NCBI GenBank assembly: GCA_937915865.1
Contig: CALGIG010000029.1
Location: 1-64,000, forward strand
Origin: an uncultured Prolixibacteraceae bacterium
Lineage (GTDB): Bacteria > Bacteroidota > Bacteroidia > Bacteroidales > Prolixibacteraceae
Length of the DNA stretch: 64,000 nucleotides
Reading direction: 5' to 3'
Shown here: piece by piece, positions 24,809 through 32,889 of the stretch
Position numbering within the stretch: position 1 is the stretch's first letter
Layout of the letters: every line of letters begins with the position of its first letter
Position numbers and translations under genes: made by a program
The notes under the pieces: model-generated
Told to the model about the DNA's origin: nothing
The model's database searches: none
Seen by the model: only the letters and a program-made list of their open reading frames with translations

Positions 24809-25689
24809 TGATGAAACGTATAATCTTTGCAATAAGCTTGATTTTGTTGTCCAAAACAATTTGGGCGCAATCAGCAGGATTTGACTATTTCGGACAAAAA
24901 GGACCTGGCCACCTTATTGAATTGTTTGCACCGAAAATTGTGTCGTTGAGCGATGTGAAAGAAAAGTCGCTGGCTATTTCACCCCTTGGTGATGAAGTTT
25001 TCTTTTCGGAAGGGAAGGAATGGCCTGAAACTAAAATTATGCATGTTAAGAGGATAAACAACCAATGGGGCAAGCCACAAGTGGCCGATTTTTGTATGGA
25101 TTGTTTTGCTACCGAGCCTGCTTTTTCTCCCGATGGGAAATACCTGTACTTTTCATCAAGCAAAGGAGAAACTAACATTAAGCAATATTGTATCTGGCGA
25201 ATGGAGCGAACAATGTCTGGCTGGGGAATTCCGCACAAAATAATCGATATTGCCGATCCGAATGTTTGGGAATTTCATCCTTCTGTCGCCAGAAATGGTT
25301 CTGTTTATTTCTGCCGTTGGGATGCAAAAACGCAGAAGGGAGATATCTTTCGGTCGATATACTCAAATGGGGTTTATGCAATTCCCGAGAAAGTAGATCT
25401 TCCGTTTGATAGCCCTGGTAGCAACAGCGATCCGTTTATTGATCCTGATGAAAAATACATCATCATTTCATCGATGGGACAAAAAGGCAAAGGAGGATAT
25501 GATGTTTACATTTCGCATCGGAAAGAAGATGGTTCGTGGCTGCCACCAGTAAATGCCGGCGAAAAGATTAATACTTCAGGAGACGAAGATTCTCTGGATA
25601 TTTCTCCAGATGGCCGGTTTGTGTTTATTTATAAAAAAGGCGATGTATATTGGGCCGAGGCAAAAGGATTGATTGATGCCTATCTGTAG
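24808..25689 (+). CDS. Secreted PD40/TolB-like beta-propeller protein
   Basis: About 293 residues from ATG 24808. After a signal peptide (ISLILLSKTIWAQ) come WD40-like PD40 repeats: EPAFSPDGKYLYFSSSKG, FHPSVARNGSVYFCRWD, DPFIDPDEKYIIISSMGQKGKGGYDVYISHR and SLDISPDGRFVFIYKKGDVYW. It is a periplasmic or surface propeller of unknown partner. One-base overlap with the NTF2-like gene upstream suggests a shared task. Confidence 0.78.
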   Translation: MMKRIIFAISLILLSKTIWAQSAGFDYFGQKGPGHLIELFAPKIVSLSDVKEKSLAISPLGDEVFFSEGKEWPETKIMHVKRINNQWGKPQVADFCMDCFATEPAFSPDGKYLYFSSSKGETNIKQYCIWRMERTMSGWGIPHKIIDIADPNVWEFHPSVARNGSVYFCRWDAKTQKGDIFRSIYSNGVYAIPEKVDLPFDSPGSNSDPFIDPDEKYIIISSMGQKGKGGYDVYISHRKEDGSWLPPVNAGEKINTSGDEDSLDISPDGRFVFIYKKGDVYWAEAKGLIDAYL

Positions 25690-25727
25690 CAATTCAATTG
25701 TTTGCTGGTAGTTCTTTAATTGACATT

Positions 25728-25772
25728 CACTTGATGTAACAGCGAAGCCGTTGGTTGTTGCATCAAGTGGTT
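25728..25772. terminator. Bidirectional terminator between convergent genes
   Basis: CACTTGATG (25728-25736) pairs with CATCAAGTG (25761-25769). It lies between the PD40 gene (plus) and the ferredoxin-like gene (minus). Confidence 0.6.
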
Positions 25773-26008
25773 TATTTCTTCATGCTATAATCATTCAGGT
25801 AATAACTTAATGCTCCTGAAGGACATTTGTCCAATTGCTCTTTCAATTTTTCGGTCGTGGCATTATTAATCTCGATCCACGGCTTAGCTTTCGGATTATA
25901 AACCTGAGGCAATGTTTTTACACACATTCCTGAATGAGTGCATTTCGCAGGTTTCCATACAATGGTAATCTCACCGTTGCTATAGGTTTTTATTGTTTCT
26001 TCAGACAT
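25772..26008 (-). CDS. Divergent single-cluster 4Fe-4S protein (Fer4_19)
   Basis: 78 residues. The three or four ligand cysteines are seen in WKPAKCTHSGMCVKTLPQVYNP and KCPSGALSYYLN, a pattern of the Fer4_19 divergent 4Fe-4S mono-cluster family (YjdI-like). Cytoplasmic, function unknown. In many genomes it is encoded beside a small GNAT protein, as here (13 bases apart, same strand, GNAT first), which supports the call for both. Confidence 0.85.
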   Translation of the reverse strand: MSEETIKTYSNGEITIVWKPAKCTHSGMCVKTLPQVYNPKAKPWIEINNATTEKLKEQLDKCPSGALSYYLNDYSMKK

Positions 26009-26020
26009 TACTTTAACTTT

Positions 26021-26299
26021 TTAGTTAGATATAAACGAGTTATATTCAGGATGTCGGTTTATATAAGCGGCAACAAACGGACAAAGCGGAACCAAAAACA
26101 ACTCTTTTTGCCGAATGTCGTCGAGTACTTTCTTTACTAATGCCGACCCAATTCCTTTCCCTTCAAATTTGGAAGGAACTTCGGTGTGTGTCAAAAAGAT
26201 TTTTCCTTGAGCTTTGATGTATTCGATTCGTGCCAAATCTCCATTTATATGTATTTCGTATTGATTCTTTTCAGCGTTGTCAATCAGTAGATAGTCCAT
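26021..26299 (-). CDS. Small GNAT-family N-acetyltransferase (YidJ/YjdJ-like)
   Basis: 92 residues, the compact GNAT_acetyltr_2 form. FLTHTEVPSKFEGKGIGSALVKKVLDDIR carries the acetyl-CoA pyrophosphate loop (GKGIGSA) and PLCPFVAAYINRHPEYNSF is the typical ending. Substrate unknown. Operon partner of the Fer4_19 gene downstream. Confidence 0.85.
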   Translation of the reverse strand: MDYLLIDNAEKNQYEIHINGDLARIEYIKAQGKIFLTHTEVPSKFEGKGIGSALVKKVLDDIRQKELFLVPLCPFVAAYINRHPEYNSFISN

Positions 26300-26410
26300 A
26301 TTAATTTTTTAAAGTAAAACATATAATCCGGTGAAAAAGTTGAAGTTAAATTTTTAAGAAAGCTGATAGTTAAAGTGATTTTGAATTTTTGTATAGAAGA
26401 GACTAAAAAG

Positions 26411-26443
26411 AAACGGACCAACATCAGTGACATTGGCCCGTTT
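26411..26443 (-). terminator. Terminator of the GH20 gene
   Basis: On the minus strand AAACGGGCCAA pairs with TTGGTCCGTTT and is followed by CTTTTT, 25 bases after the GH20 stop. Confidence 0.75.
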
Positions 26444-26467
26444 GCAAAGTTAAAACCCTAAAAATCG

Positions 26468-28045
26468 TTATGGTTTACGATAATTTACCCCATAACGGTA
26501 TAAACGCAAATATTCTGTTTCCATTCGTTTCGAGAAATCGGTAAAATCTTTCTTTTCTTTTGGTGTCCAAACAACTTCGGCTAAAGCACAAACTCTGGGG
26601 AAAACCATATATTCGGCATATTTGGTTGATGGGATGTATTCTGTCCAAACATTGGCTTGGGCTCCCATGATGTATTTTTGTTCGTCGGCAGTAAGTTCGT
26701 CGGGGATTGGTTCATACGAATAAACCTGTTCAAGAGGCAGATATCCACCTATCGCCAATGGTTCCTTGTCTGTTTCTTTCGATTGGTAATGGTCGAAATA
26801 CAGGTGCGTACCGGGAGTCATTACAACATTATGTTTCTGCTGGGCTGCTTCAATTCCGCCTTTTATGCCTCTCCACGACATTACCGATGCTCCTGGGGCT
26901 AATCCGCCTTCCAGTATTTCGTCCCATCCAATAATCTGGCGGCCTTTGCTGTTCAGGTATTTTTCAATGCGTTTAATGAAATAACTCTGCAACTCATGCT
27001 CGTCTTTCAGCCCAAGTTCCTTAATGCGCTTTTGGCAATCAGGACATTCTTTCCATCGATCTTTCGGGCATTCGTCGCCGCCAATGTGGATGTATTTTGA
27101 AGGGAATAATTCGCAAACTTCGTCGAGTACATTTTGTAAAAATTTAAATGTTTCTTCTTTTCCTGCACATAAAACATCTTTGCTAATGCCCCATGTAGTC
27201 ATTACATTATAAGAGCCACCCTTGCACCCCAACTCCGGGAAAGCTGCCAGAATTGCTACACTATGACCAGGCATTTCAATTTCAGGAACAACCGTAATAA
27301 AACGTTCTGCAGCATACTGTACTATTTCTTTTACTTGTTTCTGGGTATAAAAACCACCATAGCCAATACCATCATAAACTTTCGAACGCGAGGCATGGCC
27401 AACAACTGTCTCATCTCTCCAGCTCGATATTTCGGTGAGTTTGGGATATTGGTTAATTTCCAGTCGCCATCCCTGATCTTCGGTTAAATGCCAGTGAAAA
27501 GTATTCAATTTATACATGGCCATGTTGTCGATGTATTTTTTGATAAAACTAACGGGAAAGAAGTGACGGCCAACATCCAAATGCAATCCGCGCCATGCGA
27601 AACGGGGCTGATCGTTTATTTCGGCGCACGGCACTGTCAGCGGACCATTCTGGGCAACCGGCAACATTTGTTTTAGCGATTGAACGCCATAGAAAATACC
27701 AGCAGGAGTTTTAGCTGCAATTACAATTTCTTTGGGATCAACCTTCAGCAAATAACCTTCATCACTTCCGGGCAACGATTTGTTTAGCTTAAAGCTGAGG
27801 GTTTGTTTTGCTTTTTCGTTTACCGGAAGGATAAACCCATAATATGTTTTCAGAAATTCGTTTAACTGGCCGGCAATACTTTTCAACTCTGGTTTTGATG
27901 CGTCGAACGAAAGTGCAGTTGCTGAACTCAGGTTAAAAACTCCTTCAGTTTGACTTACCTGTGCGGGTTGGGGGATAATTGCCAGCGGCTGTGCTAACAA
28001 ACCTGCTGAAGCAAACAGACAAAGAATAAGTAAGAATTTCTTCAT
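26468..28045 (-). CDS. Beta-N-acetylhexosaminidase, GH20
   Basis: Exo-enzyme removing terminal GlcNAc or GalNAc; 525 residues with a signal peptide (LILCLFASAGLLAQ). An N-terminal GH20b domain (about 20-145) precedes the (beta/alpha)8 barrel: FAWRGLHLDVGRHFF, NTFHWHLTEDQGWRLEI, and HIGGDECPKDRW with the catalytic Asp-Glu pair that drives the acetamido-assisted mechanism. C-terminal WTPKEKKDFTDFSKRM is typical. It probably works in the periplasm, and its product could feed the MFS permease and ROK kinase at 5-7.5 kb. It has its own promoter and terminator. Confidence 0.93.
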   Translation of the reverse strand: MKKFLLILCLFASAGLLAQPLAIIPQPAQVSQTEGVFNLSSATALSFDASKPELKSIAGQLNEFLKTYYGFILPVNEKAKQTLSFKLNKSLPGSDEGYLLKVDPKEIVIAAKTPAGIFYGVQSLKQMLPVAQNGPLTVPCAEINDQPRFAWRGLHLDVGRHFFPVSFIKKYIDNMAMYKLNTFHWHLTEDQGWRLEINQYPKLTEISSWRDETVVGHASRSKVYDGIGYGGFYTQKQVKEIVQYAAERFITVVPEIEMPGHSVAILAAFPELGCKGGSYNVMTTWGISKDVLCAGKEETFKFLQNVLDEVCELFPSKYIHIGGDECPKDRWKECPDCQKRIKELGLKDEHELQSYFIKRIEKYLNSKGRQIIGWDEILEGGLAPGASVMSWRGIKGGIEAAQQKHNVVMTPGTHLYFDHYQSKETDKEPLAIGGYLPLEQVYSYEPIPDELTADEQKYIMGAQANVWTEYIPSTKYAEYMVFPRVCALAEVVWTPKEKKDFTDFSKRMETEYLRLYRYGVNYRKP

Positions 28046-28076
28046 GGGTTATTCGTTTTGTTGGTTTTAATTTAGA

Positions 28077-28084
28077 CAAATGTA
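28077..28084 (-). promoter_or_regulatory. -7 box (TACATTTG) of the GH20 gene
   Basis: Minus-strand TACATTTG ends 31 bases before the GH20 ATG. No clear -33 box is visible. Confidence 0.4.
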
Positions 28085-28257
28085 TCTAAAATAAATAAGA
28101 AAGTAAAGTGGTACTTTTTTATATTTTTATAAAGTTTTTTCTGGGCTTGAGTATTTTTACAGAATAATGATGTTGAGACCACGATCGATTTTTGCGATTG
28201 AATTGCTTATTATTTGATGAGAACAACCAAATTTGCGGTTGGATAAAAATTGAATTG

Positions 28258-29109
28258 ATGGAGCTAAAGCGGATACTTAATTTGCCTTTTGTACAACTCG
28301 ACAGCTTACGGCACAGATACATCCTGATTGCAGTAACTGTAATTTTCAGCATATTTTTCCTGAACGTTTTTGTTCCGTTCAATATTAACCGCTGGAGCAG
28401 GGATTCGGGATTCGATCAGTTTATTCGTCTCTCGGGGTTTGGTATAATTGGTGGGGTTGTACTTTCAATTTCACAGCTGTTTATCCGGAAGCTGTTTGGT
28501 GTCGACCATTTTCGGATATGGACTTTTACCCTTTGGTTTTGTGGCGAACTGTTTTCAATGGCTTTTTTATTTATTGTCTATCAGTCAAATCATGGCATCG
28601 ATTTCATTCAACTTATAAAAGAAATGCCTGATAGTATCAGGTACACACTTTTAAGTATCCTTATACCGTACTCGCTGGCGTTATTGTTTATTACGCTTAA
28701 TATTCAGAAATCGAAGTTTGAGACCTTGAAGGTAAATACTGTAATACCTGTTTTTGAACCTAAACTTTTTGATTTTCCGGATGAAAAGGGGGTTATACGA
28801 TTTTCAATTGCGCCCGATCAGATTTTGTATTTTGAATCGGCTGATAATTACCTGATTATTTTTTATCTGAATAATGGAAAGCTTTCCAAACAGATTTTGC
28901 GTAATACTTTGAAGAATATCGAACTGCTGGTAGCTGGTTCATTCATGAAAAAATGTCATCGTTCGTTCATGATAAATCTTCAGAAAATAGAATTTGTTGA
29001 TTATGACAAAGCCTGTTGCCGCATTAAATTGATAGGTGTAATTGAGCCTATTCCTGTTTCACGTAAATACTATCCTGAGTTTAAATTGTTTTTGAAAAGT
29101 CCCAAATAA
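28258..29109 (+). CDS. Membrane-bound LytTR-domain regulator
   Basis: 283 residues from ATG 28258; a TTG at 28192 would add 22 residues with no family support. Four hydrophobic segments occupy about 30-160, and the C-terminal hundred residues form a LytTR DNA-binding domain (LYFESADNYLIIFYLNNGKLSKQ, MKKCHRSFMINLQKIE, IPVSRKYYPEFK). There is no receiver domain, so it is probably a one-component sensor whose membrane part controls DNA binding. Its likely target is itself or the small secreted gene downstream. Confidence 0.83.
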   Translation: MELKRILNLPFVQLDSLRHRYILIAVTVIFSIFFLNVFVPFNINRWSRDSGFDQFIRLSGFGIIGGVVLSISQLFIRKLFGVDHFRIWTFTLWFCGELFSMAFLFIVYQSNHGIDFIQLIKEMPDSIRYTLLSILIPYSLALLFITLNIQKSKFETLKVNTVIPVFEPKLFDFPDEKGVIRFSIAPDQILYFESADNYLIIFYLNNGKLSKQILRNTLKNIELLVAGSFMKKCHRSFMINLQKIEFVDYDKACCRIKLIGVIEPIPVSRKYYPEFKLFLKSPK

Positions 29110-29160
29110 ACGGTTATTGCAATTCACCCCTGCATTAGTTCCATTCGTCCCTTTCGTTTT

Positions 29161-29188
29161 TTTGATTGATTTTGCCTGTTTAGATTTG
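29161..29188 (+). promoter_or_regulatory. Promoter of the small secreted protein gene
   Basis: TTTG at 29161-29164 and TAGATTTG at 29181-29188, 16 bases apart, 38 bases before the ATG. Confidence 0.45.
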
Positions 29189-29226
29189 GCAAAAATTTTA
29201 TTCACAACTTAAAAACAACAGGAAAC

Positions 29227-29592
29227 ATGAGAAAGTTAGTTTTGATTTTATTCGTCTCTTTTATCGTTATTGGTTCGGCTTATGCTGCTGTAAAAAACGC
29301 ATTTAAAGGAACATGGGATTATAAGGTTCCCGAAGCCCCTTACGAATATTCTGCAGGGAAGATTGTTTTTGCTGAAGCCGCAAACGGACAACCAACTATT
29401 ACAATCAAATTTACCAATGGAACTGAAGTAAGTGGAAAAGAAGTGAAAATTGAAAATGATTCGTTTTCGTTCACAACAGAAGTTGATTACAATGCGGTAA
29501 AAGTGAACGGTAAGCTTGTTGAAGGAAAAATTTCAGCAAAAATTGATACTCCTCAGGGCTTGATGAATATGACTGCTGTTCAGAAGCGCTAA
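29227..29592 (+). CDS. Small secreted protein, unknown function
   Basis: 121 residues with a signal peptide (LVLILFVSFIVIGSAYA). The mature part is beta-rich and hydrophilic: AFKGTWDYKVPEAPYEYSAGKIVF, then ITIKFTNGTEVSGKEVKIENDSFSF. The GTW start and repeated strands suggest a lipocalin-like or beta-sandwich fold, but I recognise no named family. It has its own promoter and a strong terminator, so it is probably a monocistronic gene. Confidence 0.7.
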   Translation: MRKLVLILFVSFIVIGSAYAAVKNAFKGTWDYKVPEAPYEYSAGKIVFAEAANGQPTITIKFTNGTEVSGKEVKIENDSFSFTTEVDYNAVKVNGKLVEGKISAKIDTPQGLMNMTAVQKR

Positions 29593-29606
29593 CCGAAACC
29601 AACTAA

Positions 29607-29648
29607 AAAGGGGATAACCATTGTGGATTATCCCCTTTGTTTTTTTTA
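29607..29648. terminator. Bidirectional terminator
   Basis: AAAGGGGATAA (29607-29617) pairs with TTATCCCCTTT (29628-29638), then GTTTTTTTT. It serves the small secreted gene and, in reverse with an A-rich upstream side, perhaps the TrpB-like gene. Confidence 0.85.
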
Positions 29649-29656
29649 ATAAAATC

Positions 29657-31033
29657 TTATTGTGGCATTGGCAGCCCGCTTAATCTTGCCATGCTGGCTT
29701 CAATTTCGTGTTCCGGATATTCGTAGTCCGAAAGCTTGCCGCTCATATACTTGTCGTATCCCAAAAGGTCCATCGAGCCGTGTCCGCTCAGGTTGAACAG
29801 GATCACTTTTTCCTTGCCTTCTTCTTTGGCTTTCAATGCCTCGCGGATAGTAGAAGCAATGGCGTGAGTCGATTCAGGAGCAGGAATGATACCTTCGGTT
29901 TTAGCGAACAGCAAACCAGCTTCGAAACACTCGCTTTGATGAATGGCCTGGGCCTCCATCAATCCGTCGCGCAGGGCGGCGCTTACAAGTGGCGACATAC
30001 CGTGGTAACGCAAACCTCCGGCGTGAATTGGTGCCGGAATGAAATCGTGACCCAGACTGTACATCGGCAATAGTGGTGTCATTTTAGCCACATCGCCATG
30101 GTCGTACACAAACTTACCTTTGGTCAGAGTTGGACATGAAAAAGGTTCAGCGCCAATAATCTGGATGTTGGCACCGTGCACTTTTTCGTACATGAACGGG
30201 AACGAAATTCCGGCGAAATTACTTCCACCACCGCAGCAACCAATCACCACATCTGGATTCTTAATGCCAATTTTTGCGAACTGTTTTTTTGCTTCAAGAC
30301 CAATTATCGTTTGGTGAAGCATTACGTGGTTCAGCACCGAACCCAGTGCATAGCGGGTTTGTCCGGTTGGATCGGTAACGGCGGCTTCAACGGCTTCCGA
30401 AATAGCAATACCCAAACTTCCAGGAGTATCAGGGAATTGAGCTAAAATATCACGTCCGGCCTGGGTTTCCATGCTTGGGCTGGCCACGCACTGTCCGCCC
30501 CAGGTTTGCATCATTATTTTGCGGAACGGTTTTTGGTCGAAACTTACGCGGACCATAAACACTTTACATTCGATACCGCCAATTTGGGCGCAGGCATACG
30601 AAAGAGCCGAACCCCATTGCCCGGCGCCAGTTTCGGTAGTTAGCTTTTTAATCCCGAATTGTTTATTGTACCAGGCTTGCGGTACAGCTGTGTTGGGTTT
30701 GTGACTTCCAGCCGGCGAAACACTTTCGTTTTTATAGTATATTTTTGCCGGAGTTCCCAACGCTTCTTCCAATTCGTATGCCCGAATGAGTGGACTTGGT
30801 CTCCATTGCATCAATATCTGGCGAACTTCTTCTGGTATGTCAATCCATCGTTCCTGCGAAACTTCCTGTTCAATCAGGTTCATCGGGAAAACCGGAGCAA
30901 GCGCTTCTGGTGTAACAGGATTGCCGTCAGGACCCAGTGGTGGGTTCATTGGTGTTAATAAATCGGGTGCCAGGTTATACCATTGTTTTGGCATCTCTGA
31001 TTCTTCGAGGAAGATTTTCTTTAATCTAGCCAT
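29657..31033 (-). CDS. trpB: TrpB-like PLP enzyme (tryptophan synthase beta, TrpB2 type)
   Basis: 458 residues, longer than classical TrpB, with the N-terminal extension typical of TrpB2. SPAGSHKPNTA contains the Lys that binds pyridoxal phosphate, ETGAGQWGSALSYA and GCCGGGSNFAG are the catalytic and phosphate-binding loops. TrpB2 enzymes join indole with serine (or phosphoserine) to give tryptophan, often without a TrpA partner; no other trp genes are nearby. A Trp-containing small ORF and a hairpin lie in its leader (31089-31274), suggesting attenuation. Confidence 0.9.
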   Translation of the reverse strand: MARLKKIFLEESEMPKQWYNLAPDLLTPMNPPLGPDGNPVTPEALAPVFPMNLIEQEVSQERWIDIPEEVRQILMQWRPSPLIRAYELEEALGTPAKIYYKNESVSPAGSHKPNTAVPQAWYNKQFGIKKLTTETGAGQWGSALSYACAQIGGIECKVFMVRVSFDQKPFRKIMMQTWGGQCVASPSMETQAGRDILAQFPDTPGSLGIAISEAVEAAVTDPTGQTRYALGSVLNHVMLHQTIIGLEAKKQFAKIGIKNPDVVIGCCGGGSNFAGISFPFMYEKVHGANIQIIGAEPFSCPTLTKGKFVYDHGDVAKMTPLLPMYSLGHDFIPAPIHAGGLRYHGMSPLVSAALRDGLMEAQAIHQSECFEAGLLFAKTEGIIPAPESTHAIASTIREALKAKEEGKEKVILFNLSGHGSMDLLGYDKYMSGKLSDYEYPEHEIEASMARLSGLPMPQ

Positions 31034-31088
31034 GTTGTCAGTTTTTTATTGGTTACTATTTTAAATTGAATATCAACATAAAACAGGA

Positions 31089-31124
31089 AAAGGGACTTTC
31101 TGCACAAATACAGAAGGTCCCTTT
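31089..31124 (-). terminator. Hairpin in the trpB leader (possible attenuator)
   Basis: On the minus strand AAAGGGACCTTCTG pairs with CAGAAAGTCCCTTT (one mismatch), followed by TCCTGTTTT. It lies 55 bases before the trpB start and 15 bases after a 27-codon ORF containing Trp-Ala-Trp. It could instead simply end transcripts of the upstream operon at 31.3 kb. Confidence 0.5.
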
Positions 31125-31139
31125 CCCCAGCCTTTAAAG

Positions 31140-31223
31140 CTACAGATCAATATGCAATTCCCGCGTTTCCATTTTAATGTTACGCCAAGCCCATTCTTTT
31201 CCGTATAAAGGTGATTTGTACAT
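31140..31223 (-). CDS. Possible 27-residue Trp-containing leader peptide
   Basis: Starts ATG at 31223 after GAAGAAAG and ends TAG at 31140. It reads MYKSPLYGKEWAWRNIKMET then RELHIDL, with Trp at positions 11 and 13. A near-consensus promoter (TTG, 19 bases, TAGTTTTA; 31245-31274) would start transcription about 15 bases before it. I have no family match; the call rests on position and composition only. Confidence 0.3.
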   Translation of the reverse strand: MYKSPLYGKEWAWRNIKMETRELHIDL

Positions 31224-31244
31224 ATCTTTCTTCAAAAAAGCGAG

Positions 31245-31274
31245 TAAAACTAGTCATATTTTTCATGTTTTCAA
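31245..31274 (-). promoter_or_regulatory. Putative promoter of the trpB leader transcript
   Basis: On the minus strand TTG (31274-31272), 19-base spacer, TAGTTTTA (31252-31245), one base off TAnnTTTG. Confidence 0.35.
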
Positions 31275-31305
31275 GAGAAAATAGCGTTTTGTAGAACAGA
31301 CATTT

Positions 31306-32190
31306 TTAATTGTCAGGAATCAGGCTTTTGTTTATCCTTAAAAAGACCGAACACCTGAGGAATAATCCTTTCGAAATATGTTCAAAATCAGGCGACTGTT
31401 TGCTTCCGGTTAATGGAGTCCCTATTTCCCATGAGCCTCGGTCCATTTCAGAATAAGCGCGAAGTTTTTGATTAAGCTTATATCCAACATCGAGCGAGAA
31501 CCACCATTTCCTGGTCATTTTTAGGTTGGCAAACCAGCCTGCATTTCGCTCCTGAAGCCAGATGTAACTGTATTGAACGTTGTTGGGCAATAGGGCATTG
31601 TATCCGTTTCCTCCTGAAAAGAACCCGGTGTGGAACGTTGGTCTGACAGCCCATTCAGCCCTGAACCATAAAGGAAGTGTGGCGGTGTAGGTTGCCCGTT
31701 TGGTTGGTGTCCAGCGAAATCCGGCAACCGGTATCAGCAGATTTCCTGAAAAACGTTGCGCATACGAAAGTCCGATAGTATAAGTGATATGTTCGCTCTT
31801 TTTCCAGTTGAACCGAACGGTGGTTATCCCGGTCAACGCTTCGGGCGAGTAATTTCCTGAAGTGGAAGCAAACGCCGGTGCAATAACCCAGTTCAGGTTC
31901 CAGCGGTCATTCAGTTCGTGCTGCCAGATGAACCGAAGCGAGGTTTGTGTAAATTTGGTTTCTTCAATCGGAAACGAATCGCCAGTTTGAAGGAAGCGAT
32001 ACTGCGGCGAAATAATCAAGCGGTTGTGCTCCGAACGCAAAAGCGGGTAAGCCAGTTGAATGCTTCCGCGCTGTTTGATTTCACTGCTTGTCGAAGGTTC
32101 GTAGGTAAATGAAAAAGGCGATGTTTGCTGTGCAAAACTTGTCTTCAATAAAAAAAAGAGTAAAATAGAAAGAATAATTCGGGTCATCAT
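31306..32190 (-). CDS. Outer-membrane beta-barrel protein (DUF6268-like)
   Basis: 294 residues, signal peptide ending TSFAQ. The rest alternates polar and hydrophobic residues with many aromatic residues at strand ends (LIISPQYRFLQTG, SLRFIWQHELNDRWNLNWVIAPAF, AWFANLKMTRKWWFSLDVGYKLNQKLR), which fits a transmembrane barrel of about 12 strands and resembles DUF6268. Function unknown. It is the last gene of the minus-strand exporter operon, 10 bases after the ABC ATPase gene. Confidence 0.65.
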   Translation of the reverse strand: MMTRIILSILLFFLLKTSFAQQTSPFSFTYEPSTSSEIKQRGSIQLAYPLLRSEHNRLIISPQYRFLQTGDSFPIEETKFTQTSLRFIWQHELNDRWNLNWVIAPAFASTSGNYSPEALTGITTVRFNWKKSEHITYTIGLSYAQRFSGNLLIPVAGFRWTPTKRATYTATLPLWFRAEWAVRPTFHTGFFSGGNGYNALLPNNVQYSYIWLQERNAGWFANLKMTRKWWFSLDVGYKLNQKLRAYSEMDRGSWEIGTPLTGSKQSPDFEHISKGLFLRCSVFLRINKSLIPDN

Positions 32191-32200
32191 TTTTTTTGAT

Positions 32201-32884
32201 TTACTTGAGAATTAATCCATCAGCCATTTCGATGGTGCGGTCGGTGTTTCGGGCAAAGTCGTTGTCGTGCGTCACACAAATGATGGTTTGTCCAAATTCG
32301 CGGGCCAGGTTGCGGAAAATATCCTGAACAGCCAGCGAGTTTTTGCTGTCGAGGTTCCCGGTTGGTTCGTCGCCCATGATTACCGACGGGTTGTTAATCA
32401 GCGCACGGGCTATAGCTACGCGCTGCTGTTGTCCGCCCGAAAGCTTGTTGGCTTTTTTCAGCGACTGATCTTCCAAATCGAGTAAACGAAGGTTTTCGTA
32501 GGCGTGGTGTTCAATTTCTTCCGAAGAGAGTTTACCAAGTTTTAACGCCGGAAGCATCACGTTTTGCAGCGTGCTGAATTCGGGCAACAAATAATGAAAC
32601 TGGAATACGAACCCGATGTGCTCGTTTCTGAAGGCGGCCAACTGGTTTTGCGTTTTCCCGGTGAGCCGTTCGCCGTTGAATTCGAGGCTTCCCTCGTAAT
32701 CGGTGTCCATGGTGGAAAGCACGTACAAAAGTGTCGATTTTCCGGAGCCCGACTTGCCGATAATGGAAAGGAACTCGCCCTTTTTCACGTCGAACGAAAT
32801 GTTTTTGATGACCTGAAAGGTTTGTGGGTCGTGGAAATATTTGATCAGGCTTCGAACCTGCAATGCGTTTTCTGTTGTTTTCAT
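32201..32884 (-). CDS. ABC transporter ATP-binding protein, LolD/MacB type
   Basis: 227 residues. Walker A GKSGSGKST, Q-loop FVFQFHYLLPEFS, signature LSGGQQQRVAIARAL, Walker B VIMGDEPTGNLD and switch VTHDNDFA. The sequence belongs to the mechanotransmission class that works with FtsX-fold permeases such as MacB and LolCE. It lies six bases after such a permease gene and should form its ATPase. Confidence 0.92.
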   Translation of the reverse strand: MKTTENALQVRSLIKYFHDPQTFQVIKNISFDVKKGEFLSIIGKSGSGKSTLLYVLSTMDTDYEGSLEFNGERLTGKTQNQLAAFRNEHIGFVFQFHYLLPEFSTLQNVMLPALKLGKLSSEEIEHHAYENLRLLDLEDQSLKKANKLSGGQQQRVAIARALINNPSVIMGDEPTGNLDSKNSLAVQDIFRNLAREFGQTIICVTHDNDFARNTDRTIEMADGLILK

Positions 32885-32889
32885 ATCGC

